Assembly: GCF_000485595.1 (NCBI RefSeq)
Contig: NW_014579949.1
Location: forward strand, 7,057 to 30,859
Direction of reading: 5' to 3'
Source of the DNA: Priapulus caudatus
Taxonomy: Eukaryota > Priapulida > Priapulimorpha > Priapulimorphida > Priapulidae
DNA: 23,803 bases
Of this stretch, positions 11,096-20,479 are shown one piece after another. Under the pieces are notes generated by a model, which did not search any database, was not told the origin of the DNA, and saw only the letters and a program-made list of their open reading frames with translations. Made by a program: the position numbers and the translations under genes. Numbering within the stretch: position 1 is the first letter of the stretch; every line of letters starts with the position of its first letter.

Positions 11096-11467
11096 CTCCA
11101 ATAAAAAACGCATGTGGATAAAGTAGCAATAAAACAATAAGGCGTGTGTCACACATATATAGAACGCATGCATTTATTATAGTTTCCGACGTGGCGCGTA
11201 CAGCATGCGCTCTGACTCGCTCGCAGCGGTGACGAGCGGGCTAACCCCCCGAAACTTGCCATGGTGAGGCTGGTACACACACGCACGCATCGCAGCGCAC
11301 GGCACACACGACACACCACAGTCACACGCGTAGCGTGTCCAAGTGAGCACACACAACACATACACCACGTGATGGGCCACCCTACGCGTGGCATGTTGCT
11401 GCGACGGCACACACACACACACACCACGCTACGCAGCTGCCACGCCACAGTCCGCACACAGCGACAC
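11096..11467. other. CA/CG-rich gene-free stretch
   Basis: Scattered CACA, CACG and GCACGC runs, densest at 11270-11350 and 11408-11425. No array of one unit and no gene. Confidence 0.55.
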
Positions 11468-11537
11468 ACTTGTTGTTTCTTACATAAGCGTTGTTCTTAC
11501 ATGGCCGTTGTTCTTACATTGCCGTTGTTCTTACAGT
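11468..11537. repeat. 18-bp tandem repeat, about 4 copies
   Basis: Unit CGTTGTTCTTACATKGC repeated, with the first and last copies degenerate. Confidence 0.85.
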
Positions 11538-11577
11538 CGCACGCGTGCCGACGTTCTGATATTATCGACGCGCGTGC

Positions 11578-11695
11578 GTATATTTATGAGTGTGCGTGCG
11601 TACGTGCGTACATGCATGTGCGTGCGTGCGTGCAGGTTGGTACGTACGTGCGTGCGTGCGTGCGTGCGTGCAGGTTGGTGCGTACGTGCGCGCGG
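11578..11695. repeat. (GTGC)n repeat with duplicated GCAGGTTGGT spacer
   Basis: GTGC/GTAC tetranucleotide runs in two blocks, each ending in GTGCAGGTTGGT and then CGTAC, indicating a block duplication of about 40 bp. Confidence 0.85.
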
Positions 11696-11728
11696 GCAGT
11701 GCTTAAACACCACGGGCGCTACACACAG

Positions 11729-12022
11729 GCACTTGAAGCGTTTCATCTGTAAACACACACCGCCGCCATTGCTGCAGCGCTCACTGACACATAAATATAT
11801 ATATACATAAATACATATAACATAACACATAATACATAATATACATAATATAACATACACAATACACATAATATACATAATATATATACATAAATATATA
11901 TACATAAATTTATATACATAAATATATATTTATGTGTCAGTGAGCGCAGCAGCAATGGCGGCGGCGTGTGTTTACAGATGCAAACCTTCAGTGCCTGGTG
12001 GCGGTATACAACGCTTCAAGTG
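11729..12022. mobile_element. Foldback element with TATA/CATA-rich spacer
   Basis: The left arm (11729-11800, from GCACTTGAAGCG through the CCGCCGCCATTGCTGC core to GACACATAAATA) is the reverse complement of 11922-12022. The right arm has an extra segment of about 20 bp with GCCACCAGGCACTG. The spacer is a (TACATAAA/ATACACA)n-like low-complexity tract. The structure is that of a nonautonomous foldback or MITE. No transposase. Confidence 0.75.
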
Positions 12023-12401
12023 CATGCGTAAATATTGAATCGCTTTTGATAGTTTTTTTTTGTTTGTTTAATTCTATTACTGCAATTAGTTTTATTATTA
12101 CAACCACAGATTTAATATAAACGTGATATCGACTGACTGGATGGACATGGGCGCCACCTACCCACCGAGCTGAAACGGCGAGACTTCCGATCTTGGCATT
12201 TCCTCAATAAATCACGATAGTAATAATAATAATGATGATGATATTAATAATAATAATAAAGCAATAATAACGCGTAATAAATGTGTAGGCTCATTGAACA
12301 TGACCAACCGGGCAATCACGTACGCACATATCGTACACATCTACGTACAGTAGTGCGTTCTGCCACGCTCACAAGCACCTACACACGCGCGCGGCTGCCG
12401 C
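12023..12401. other. Gene-free sequence with (AAT)n
   Basis: AT-rich unique sequence. An imperfect (AAT)n tract with an internal (GAT)n occupies about 12218-12272. No exon recognised. Confidence 0.6.
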
Positions 12402-12413
12402 ACACACACACAC

Positions 12414-12483
<70 letters not shown>
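12402..12483. repeat. (CA)n microsatellite
   Basis: About 35-40 CA units with one ACAACAC interruption near the start. Confidence 0.95.
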
Positions 12484-12488
<5 letters not shown>

Positions 12489-12704
12489 ATCACACAACGC
12501 GAGCGCACGGCGACACACATGCGCGCGGGACGTACAGCAGCGCTGCCAGCCGCAGACACAAACGTTTTCCGTGCTCTCCATGTGCCTTCGAGCAAATCAT
12601 CCGACTTTGCTGCGTGGCTCGCTCATGGCGTGAAAAGGGCGTCTAATTCAGCGACAGAATAATATCCGCGGGAAGGAAGCTAAACTAACCGGAGTTAGGT
12701 CGAA

Positions 12705-13326
12705 CTATATCCCCTCCTCCACACCCCCCGTCTCCCCTCCTCCACATCTCCCCCAGCTTCCTCCACCCCAGCTTCCTCCACACTCCCCCAGCCTCTTGCA
12801 CCTTCCCCCAGCCTCCTCCACCCTCCCCCAGCCTCCTTCACCTTCCCCATCCTCCTCCACTCCCCAGCCTCCTTCACTTCCACCATCCTCCTCCCCTCCC
12901 CCAGCCTCCTTCACCTTCCACCATCCTCCTCCACCCTCCCCCAGCCTCCTTCACCTTCCACCATCCTCCTCCACCCTCCCCCAGCCTCCTTCACCTTCCC
13001 CCAGCCTCCTCCACATCCCCCAGCCTCCTTCACCTTCCACCATTCTCCTCACCCTTCCCCCAGCCTCATTCACCTTCCCCGATCCTCCTCACCCTCCCCC
13101 AGCCTCCTTCACTTCCCCGATCCTCCTCACGAGCCTCCCGAGGCCTACTCCCCTCCCCACATCATTCCACGCTCCCCCAGCATCATCCACCTCCTCCACC
13201 CTCCCCCCCCAGCCTCCTTCACCTTCACCATCATCCTCACCCTCCCAGCCTCCTTCACCTTCCCCGATCCTCCTCCACCCTCCCCAGCCTCATTCACCTC
13301 CCCCAGCCTCCTTCACTCTCCCCCGC
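12705..13326. repeat. CCTCC-rich minisatellite, about 20-bp unit with 40-bp higher order
   Basis: The base unit is close to GCCTCCTTCACCTTCCCCCA. A 40-bp dimer (adding TCCTCCTCCACCCTCCCCCA) is repeated exactly at 12904-12943 and 12944-12983, with variants elsewhere. The plus strand is almost free of G. The proline/serine frame over it is not a gene. Confidence 0.93.
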
Positions 13327-13605
13327 AGCTCGCACAAGCAACGATGCGTAGTCGCGGGTGGCACGCATGCGGAAGTTCCTTCTTATACTGACCATCTAAT
13401 GTCGATCACAACGTGCGACAGGTTTTTTTTACCGCAATTACTTCGCGGTTAGTTTTTTTTCAAAATTAGCGACAGAAGAAAACTCGACAGGCGGCTGGTA
13501 GGAATTGCTAAATGCGTCAGAAAAACGCGCACGCATGCACGTACGAACGCACGGACGCACGTAAACACAAACGAACGCAGGCAGGCACGCAAGCATGCCA
13601 AGCAC
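13327..13605. other. Gene-free sequence
   Basis: Unique sequence with short (ACGC) runs at 13528-13590 and two T8 tracts. No gene supported. Confidence 0.5.
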
Positions 13606-13682
13606 TAGCTCCAAGAAACGGTATTGCTAGGGTTAGAATACCCTATTGGTGTATTGACGTCAGTCACACAGCCTGGTCGGGT
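13606..13682 (+). repeat. Dispersed repeat, inverted partner of 1680-1785
   Basis: Matches the reverse complement of the left copy over AGCTCCAAGAAACGGTATTG and CACAGCCTGGTCGGG, with a shorter middle. It lies about 190 bp upstream of the RPP30 start codon and so could overlap its promoter. Function unknown. Confidence 0.8.
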
Positions 13683-13873
13683 TACCATCCGGCGTGTCAT
13701 GAAACACACATTTTGGTTATTATTAATTATTACAATTATCTTGCGGTGATAAACAAGATATAAATTTTTAGGGGGAAAAACTTGTTTTAAAAAACGTATC
13801 AAGAGAGGTTTTCGCAAAATCTCGCGACGGACTCACATTCGCACCATATTTTACGGACCACTCATCATTAAAG

Positions 13874-16800
13874 ATGGCAGCCTTCAGTGATCTAAACATT
13901 TTGCACATGGAAAATGTATCAACGAAGGAGAAATTACTAATGGCAATTAAACGTAATTTTTTAGGATATATAGTGGAATGCTACGAAGTATGGTGCAAAT
14001 CCACCTTAGCCACCTTAGGATGTTAGGTATCACGAAGTGATGCACAGACAAGGAATGATGTAAAAACCCTAACCCTAACCCTAACCGGCCCTAACCCTAA
14101 CCGGCCCTAACCCTAAACAGGCTGCGACTAGGGACAGCGCGTCTCCCATGGTACCGAATTCTCTCCTAGAGGGCCTATTATTATTATTTTTAATTAGGGA
14201 TACGGTTAGGGTTAGGATTAGGGTTAGGGTTAGGATTTGGGTTAGGTTTAGGGTTAGGGTTAGTTAGGCTCATAGGGTCTATGTCCCCAGGTACTGCCGG
14301 AACGTACCCTGGTACGGTCCGGTATACCGGAACGTATCCCTGGTCACTATTGATATGGTTAGGGTTAGGATTAGGGTTTAGGTCGTTAGGATTAGGGTTA
14401 GGGTTAGGGTTCGGGTTCGGGTTAGGGAGTAGGCGTAGGCGACTCCCTAGACTCGTTAGTGGAGTAGGCGAGGTACGGTCCGGCATATTAGATAGTACCA
14501 GGGTACGTTTCGGTATACCGGACCGTACCCAGGGTACGTTCCGGCAGTACCCCGGGGGACATAGACCCTCTCAGCGTTAGTTAGGGTTAACTGATTTTAT
14601 TAATTGTTAATTAATAATGCGCCATCTAGCGGATCACTATCTCTCCCCTGAAACCTACTATTTCGGACTTGGGAGACGCGCTGTCCCTAGTGGCATCCAC
14701 CCTATCACACTTTGTGACACTTAAGGTTATACTTTATGACTTAGGGTTAGGGTTTTTGCATCATTCCTTGATATACGGAAAGTTTTTGCATCAGTTGATG
14801 TAGCTCTAGAACTATACTATAGCCCTCCGCTCCGCCGCAAGGCTATAGAACATACTAATTTCTATGGCAATTTCCAGGTAGTAAGCAAAGACAACTTTTT
14901 GCGCTTAATAACTTCTTCGGTACGCCAAATAAAGCACATTCTCTGTCGCACAAATGTCTTAAGTTACTGCAAACACTAAAATTAAACTGCAAACTAACGG
15001 TTAAATGTTGTACTTGCTATATTACTCGTCGACGAAGATTATTTACCAACTTGTCACAGCCATTTTTCGTTGCACGGCACTAGCACGATATATTTCCAAG
15101 TGGAGGGGTGGGGAGGTTGCACGCGGTTGCAAACCTCGCTAGCGCTGCGCAACGAAAAATGGCGGATAAATCTGCATGCAACCTGCCCACCCCTCCACTT
15201 ATGAAATACATTGTGCCCACTCACTAGCCCCGGAACCGCGCTAGCGCCGCGCAACGAAAAATGGCGGTGACAAGTTGGTAAATAATCTTCGTCGACGAGT
15301 AATATAGCAAGTACAACATTTAACCGTTAGTTTGCAGTTTAATTTTAGTGATTGCAGTAACTTAAGACATTTGTGCGACAGAGAATGTGCTTTATTTGGC
15401 GTACCGAAGAAGCTATTGAGCGCAAAAAGTTGTCTTTGCTTACTACCTGGAAATTGCCATAGTATGTTCTATAGCCCTGTGGCGGAGCGGAGGTCTATAG
15501 TTCTAGAGCTACAGTTGATGATACACAGAAATCTGTGCATCACTTTGTGATACAGTTCTAAGCCTAAGGTGCCTAAAGCGGATTTGCGCCCGAAATATAT
15601 TATATCCTAAGACACCCATGTTGTACCATGGTGCTTTTACGTTGTAACAACCAACGTGCAGTGGCAAAAACAGCGAACTGCGCAAAATAGTGGATGACAA
15701 TATTTTAATGGTTCCTTTGACTCCCTCTCCACACCCTACGCTCCCCCACCTCTTAGCTCTGCAATCTTTGTTTTGGGCGCCATGCAAAAAGGCGACATTT
15801 TTGTTCGTTGTTCTCTGCTCCCAAGTGGCAAGATATGTAACTGTTCAGTGGCGGATCCAGGATTGCAAGGATGGGGGTGAAAAACAGGCGGGGGGTATGG
15901 GGTCCTCCCCCAGAAAATGTTGAAAATGTAGATCGCAGGAGATGGTATTTGAGGCACTTTTGAGTACATGTACAGCCTTCATTCGGACTACAACAATTTT
16001 CTTTTTGGTAGAATAATTCTTGCGCTTGCAGCGGGGCATTGATTGCTGTAGGGGGGGGGGAGATGACCACCGCTAGGATGAAGGCGACAGCAAAACTCTT
16101 TCTTGGAATTGTGAAAAAAGCAGACTGCATTTCCGTCAAATTATTCTTCAGAGACGAAATGGCATCAAGAGCTGTTATCAGATCCAGTTCCTTTGACTGC
16201 AAGTAGTTGCTTACAATTTTACACCTGCTTAGGATTGGACGCAGCGCTTCCATGTTGAGGACGAAGTGAAACGTTGACAGATTTTTCAACAGCCCTTGTG
16301 CATCTGCTACTACCTTAGGACGGTTAGCTTTCCTGGCTATTTCCTCTAGGGCCTCAAGGATCGCCTTCAGATTGGCAGAAATCGAATCAACCGCTTCAGC
16401 GCGACATGTCCATCTTGTTTCTGACAAGCTTTTTAGGGCCTTGATTCGCTGATCTGGCATCAGCCTTTTCATGATGGATTCCAGAATGGAATGGCGATGA
16501 GGGCTTGACTCAATAACGGTGTAGACATTTTGTACGGTCCCAAACAAGTTGCATGTACTATTTATCTCAGCCATGGCATCTGCTATAACAAGATTTAGGC
16601 TATATAATACACGCACGTGCAAGACTTACGTTGCATGCTACTGCGTACTGTCTCCTCTATCTCGTGCACTGTACTGTTGCCTAATACCACATATAATACA
16701 TTTCGTTAAATGTTTTATGACCGCGCACGTTTGTATGTGGCCATAGTAGCACGTCAGATAAACTACAGGAATATATAGGCTAATTCCGCAGACTTTACCG

Positions 16801-19800
16801 TTTCATATCCAGGCTGCGTTCTGTGCCGTAAATAAAAATAACGCTTCCAAACCATGGGGGTAGGGGTCAGTCGTGTGTACTGTTGACCTGTCAACCAACC
16901 TCCTTCCCATTTTTGTCTTCATTTAAAAAAAAAATTCTTTTGGATCAACAGGGCCCCATTTGGCCCCCCTTAACTATGCCACTGGCATATAGCACTACCG
17001 GCAAATAGATATCTGACCCCTGGGGTGTTAGGTACCAGATCGAAAAACCCCCACAAATTTCGGCAGTTGCACTGCAACAACAACGCATTTAAATTTTCTT
17101 TTTCCCGATGGAGTGGTAATCCTACTGGGGATGGGGTTACTCATGTTGTGTTACATTATTATATCTAATGTGTTGATTGCTGTAGCCTCCAGCACTAGCA
17201 TTTAGATTTAACTTACTTCAATTTACTTTTGAGACTCGGATTGTTTCATGAGTATTGCACAGTGCATTGTGTCCAACCCAGGTTCATCGTACCTAATTAT
17301 GCAGTGATTATCAATGCCACTTTATGAGACTATTTATCGTGTTGTTGTTGTTTGTTTTCAGTTGGTTATGAAGTTGTTGCGATTAACAATTACGTAGAGA
17401 ACGTGTTGGTCAAAGATGATAAAGGCAAGAGCAAGAAAGAACCATCAAAGGTATCCTCATGAAACTAAATTTAACCTAACTACCTAACCTACCTAAATTT
17501 ATGCCAGTATCAGCTTGGTTGCTATTATTACATATGTTTGCAAACACTTGGTAATTTTTTTCCGAAAACCAATGACGGCCAGTACAATGCTGACATTATA
17601 GATATAGAAATAAAAACCAAAGACTATAACAGACTAATGCAATAAGATACTGTTCTGTATTATAATGCATGTTATTATATTTATTTCTTAAAGGTTAATA
17701 GACAAGCAATTAGGTATTAATGTTCACATCACCTAGTCTGAAGGCATCTGTTGGTAGCACGTGAAGGTTAATCAGGGAGTCCTGTATGACAAACCACGTG
17801 AATACAGGTCTAGCATTGTTTTTAAGGTTGTAGAAATACCAGCTCCGGTGAAAGTTCATTTGACTGAAAGAGATATAGGAGATCTCAAGGTATATATATA
17901 TATGTATATTACACATATAGGTGCAGGCTCTAGGTGCTAAGATGTTAAAACAATAACAAGTATTGACCATATCCTTTAAACTTCGTCTGTGGTCACAATT
18001 TCTATGCGGAATCGATGTAATGAGTGCCTACGCAGTTGACAGGTTGGCGTGATTACGGATACAGTTTTGTATAGTTGTTGTAAACACAGTGAACATTGCA
18101 CAGATGTTTGTTCTTCCCACCTACCAGATGTGCTAATTAGAATCTGTTTTTTTTGCACCAGGTGAAGGGAGCATCACTGAAGCAACTTTCCCGATTTACA
18201 ACAGTTCTATCTGATCCAGGGCAGTGGCGAAGAATGGTGATCAATTTACTATACCATTGATTATTCCCCGCATTTCATGTTCACCGTTTATTTGTAACAG
18301 TCATTGCTTTATGATGTATATGTTACGTGTTATGAATCGTGATAATGAGCATGTAAGGTTGTATTTGTTGATTTATTTAATCAGGTAGATCTGTTGCTTA
18401 CATTTTACAGCAGGAAGATGATATTCAAGCCTATGACTTACTGGCTGTTCAACCAACAACAGAAAAACTATTTCACGTATGTACACGGTAACTGTAGCCA
18501 GTTTCAACAAGCAATTGTTTCTCCGGCGTAAATCAAAGTTTAAGCTGAGAATAGGGCAAGCAATTCAGTAAGGTAATAATTTTGCAATATAGGCAGCGAT
18601 TGGCCAAATGTATGTGGCCATTTTTAACTACTTGGGACTAACCTGTCGACGCATGATGTTTCAGATGGCCTGCACTGCCATTGAGATTGATATCATCACA
18701 TTTAACATTGGAGACAAATTAACTTACTACCTAAAACCCGCACCTGTCAGTAAGGTATGTTTGACGATAGATTACAAAATACGAGCAATATTTTCTCGCA
18801 GTTATAATAGGTCATGATAAGATCATTTATAGGTATAATGTGATTTTCAAGATATTGAGCTACAGTTTTAAGCACCTTACTATTACAAAAGCCCAGTGCT
18901 TCACTTATAAGAAATGCAGGCTCAGGTAAATTTTGAAGGTGTATTATATAGGTTGGTCATTAAATAGTTTAACGTAGCAGCGTGTAATCTTGCCGCATAC
19001 ATCAGCAGGTGTGTTGTTTCAGGCTATAGAGAGAGGAGTTCATTTTGAGATTGTATATTCCGAAGGATTCCATTCTTCCAGCAGAAGAACCTTCATAGCC
19101 AATGCACTGAGAATCATGCATGTCACACATGGCAAGGTATGTGACGGGTAGAACCTAACAACTGCATGATGAGCTGTGTATGGTTAGAAGGGTACAATTG
19201 ACCAGAGATATGATATTAATGTGGTTTTATGCTTCAACTTACTTTGGCTTAATATTTATGTTAAATGCGAAGTAAGTGATATCTTTATCCCTGGCAGTTT
19301 TCAGGCTTTGTTTTTTATAAATGTATTGAACCCCCATACTAATGCTATTCTGCCTGGACAGGCTTTCACACATGAGGTCCAAGAATGCCCACGTAAATAT
19401 GTGCGTGCATTCATTCGGTAAAGAGAATGGAAGTAGTAGATGTGATGTTACAACGTTGTGCAACAAGTAAAATATATTCTTTCATCACAGAATGTAATCA
19501 TCAGCAGTGGTGCGAGGGAAGCCATGGACGTGAGAGGACCCTACGACGTTGCAAACCTGTATCCTTTCAGAGTACAGAAAACGTGTCATTGAATTCAAGA
19601 TATAGATAGATAGATAAATAGATTAGATATTAGATTTTTACTAGATCATCAGATATTTTATATAGAAAAGTGTTCTATATTAATTCAGCAAAAGCTGTAT
19701 GCGACGAGATAGGTTATTTCCTATATATCTGTAATAGAGGTTTGCTGATTGGTCTGCAAGAGCCCCAGAGCAAAGATGCGATTTCAACCAACAGCCGGGC

Positions 19801-20370
19801 ATGTGTGCTTCACGCAAGTAAGTATGTGTACAGTGTGAGCCATCTTTTTACCGCAGAGCAAAAAATATATCTCATGTATCAGCCTGTATCATCTTGAGCT
19901 ATATTTTCTTCTCAAATAATCGGTATGAATAGAATTTTATTGACGCAAAGTCGAATTTAAGCTTTTTAGGATTTACAAACCAATTCACAGTCTAAATTTG
20001 CACATATAAAAACGTCTTCACTGACAAAAGTGACTCCTGGCCCATTAATAATGAAATATACTTAATCACTTCCACATAAAAAAAATGAGCACCTGTTGCT
20101 TTTACATAGAATACACTGAAGTTCACTGCGTTACGTCGATTGCTCACAATCGTTTTGCCGACAGATACACGGCATTCCGTCAAGTCTGTGATCAGTGTAC
20201 GGAGTTCGAGCGAGCTGAAAGCGGAGGACCAGTGGACGGTGGAAGCCTGTAGAAAGGAAGCTTCGGAGGAGAGCGGCGACGATAGCAGCGAGAGCGCCGC
20301 AGAAGAAGCCGATAGTAGCTTTGACGCAGCGCGGCCAGAGTCGAAGCGAAGGCGCATGGACGGTGTTTGA
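13874..20370 (+). CDS. RPP30: Ribonuclease P/MRP protein subunit p30, ten exons
   Basis: RPP30 is a nuclear protein subunit of RNase P (pre-tRNA 5' leader removal) and RNase MRP (pre-rRNA processing), with a TIM-barrel-like fold. Coding exons I assembled: 13874-13952, 17362-17450, 17827-17889, 18162-18236, 18411-18476, 18665-18754, 19023-19136, 19491-19558, 19738-19817, 20165-20370. Every intron is GT..AG, all phases agree, and the sum is 930 nt (309 residues plus TGA). The start has a strong context (AAAGATGG). Diagnostic stretches are MAAFSDLN at the N-terminus, LGYEVVAINNY (27-37) created across the exon 1/2 junction, YDLLAVQPTTEKLFH, NVIISSGARE (from 193) and RGPYDVANLGLLIGL (207-221), ending in HANTRHSVKSVIS. 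It is longer than human RPP30 (268 aa), mainly through an acidic Ser/Glu tail (about 262-298) followed by a basic SKRRR near the C-terminus, a likely nuclear signal. Exon positions are inferred by homology from memory and splice grammar, not from transcripts. Confidence 0.94.
14067..14117 (-). repeat. Interstitial telomeric repeat (CCCTAA)n
   Basis: Seven CCCTAA units, some separated by CCGG. The complementary TTAGGG block recurs at 14740-14755 inside the matching inverted arm, preceded and followed by the same AAGGAATGATG(T/C)AAAAA border. Confidence 0.92.
14204..14266 (+). repeat. Interstitial telomeric repeat (TTAGGG)n, degenerate
   Basis: TTAGGG and TTAGGA/TTTGGG variants in tandem, immediately before the 64-bp inverted arm at 14274. 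Confidence 0.9.
14274..14569. repeat. Inverted pair with CCGGTATACCGG cores
   Basis: Arms 14274-14336 and 14505-14569 are nearly perfect reverse complements (AGGGTCTATGTCCCC ... GTATACCGGAACGT). Each contains self-complementary GGTATACC. The spacer holds another TTAGGG block (14356-14428) and internal partial copies of the ACGGTCCGG word. Confidence 0.9.
14356..14428 (+). repeat. Interstitial telomeric repeat (TTAGGG)n with TTCGGG variants
   Basis: TTAGGG, TTAGGA, TTTAGG and TTCGGG variants in tandem, lying in the loop of the 14274-14569 inverted pair. Confidence 0.9.
14790..15525. repeat. Large palindrome, arms about 330 bp
   Basis: 14790-15125 is the reverse complement of 15172-15525 with scattered mismatches and a few indels. 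The arms run from TAGCTCTAGAACTATA through TTAAGACATTTGTGCGACAG, TACGAAGAAG-type words and TTCGTCGACGAGTAATATAG to the centre. A 28-bp module GCTAGCGCYGCGCAACGAAA... occurs twice directly (15138, 15240) and once inverted (15059-15085). Confidence 0.92.
15846..16984. mobile_element. Decayed hAT-type transposon
   Basis: The left edge CAGTGGCGGATCCAGGATT and right edge (reverse complement CAGTGGCATAGTTAAGGGG) are typical of hAT termini sharing CAGTGGC, and a transposase fragment lies between them on the minus strand. No matching 8-bp target duplication is visible outside the two edges. They may therefore belong to two different hAT copies, or the flanks have drifted. It lies in RPP30 intron 1, antisense. 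Confidence 0.55.
16120..16582 (-). pseudogene. hAT transposase fragment (ZMYM1/DUF4371-like)
   Basis: About 150 residues read without a stop on the minus strand from about 16582: CNLFGTVQNVYTVIESSPHRH, then ALKSLSETRWTCRAEAV, then ILSRCKIVSNYLQSKELDL and ALDAISSLKNNLTEMQ. The order FFGxxQxxYxFxxxSxxRH, LKxLSxTRWxCR, then SNYLQSxxLDL is that of ZMYM1-like hAT-family transposases (family knowledge). The N-terminal zinc-finger/catalytic part and the C-terminal hAT dimerisation domain are missing. After the EMQ stretch the frame runs into the transposon's terminal sequence. A TTATAGCAG just upstream may be a former splice acceptor. Almost certainly nonfunctional. Confidence 0.8.
16985..17361. other. 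Remainder of RPP30 intron 1
   Basis: Unique intronic sequence ending in a T/G-rich tract (TTGTTGTTGTTTGTTTTCAG) that forms the exon 2 acceptor. No other feature seen. Confidence 0.6.
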
Positions 20371-20479
20371 GTGCTTCCCGTTGTTGTTTCTTTTGTGACG
20401 CGATCTCAATCATGCACGAGGACAAACGTGGTAGCAGATTGTTTTTACTGCCTGTTGCCCGTACTGTTTTCATTGAGCT

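Larger units (their letters stand above)
13961..15610. mobile_element. Composite inverted-repeat element in RPP30 intron 1
   Basis: The outer inverted repeats begin TTAGGATATA (13961) and end with its complement (15610). They continue inward as GCAAATCC, then CACCTTAGG, then GTATCACRAAGTGATGCACAGA (13995-14048 versus 15532-15586). A TA dinucleotide sits at each edge, compatible with a TA target site (inference). Inside are two further palindromes: one with telomeric repeats (14049-14770) and one with arms of about 330 bp (14790-15525). No transposase frame is present, so it is nonautonomous. Confidence 0.75.

Noticed and set aside
12695-13452. Proline/serine-rich extracellular-like protein
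   Set aside because: Follows the CCTCC minisatellite exactly and ends with it.
14067-14755. True chromosome end (telomere)
   Set aside because: The repeats are short, degenerate, in both orientations and inside an intron of an intact gene, so they are interstitial.
15753-16050. C-terminal continuation of the hAT transposase frame
   Set aside because: Residues here translate the transposon terminal sequence and the unique flank beyond CAGTGGC. No family match after the EMQ stretch.
18608-18817. Open frame beginning MYVAIFNYLGLTCRR upstream of exon 6
   Set aside because: The part before 18665 is intron. Homology to RPP30 starts at MACTAIEID after the TTTCAG acceptor.
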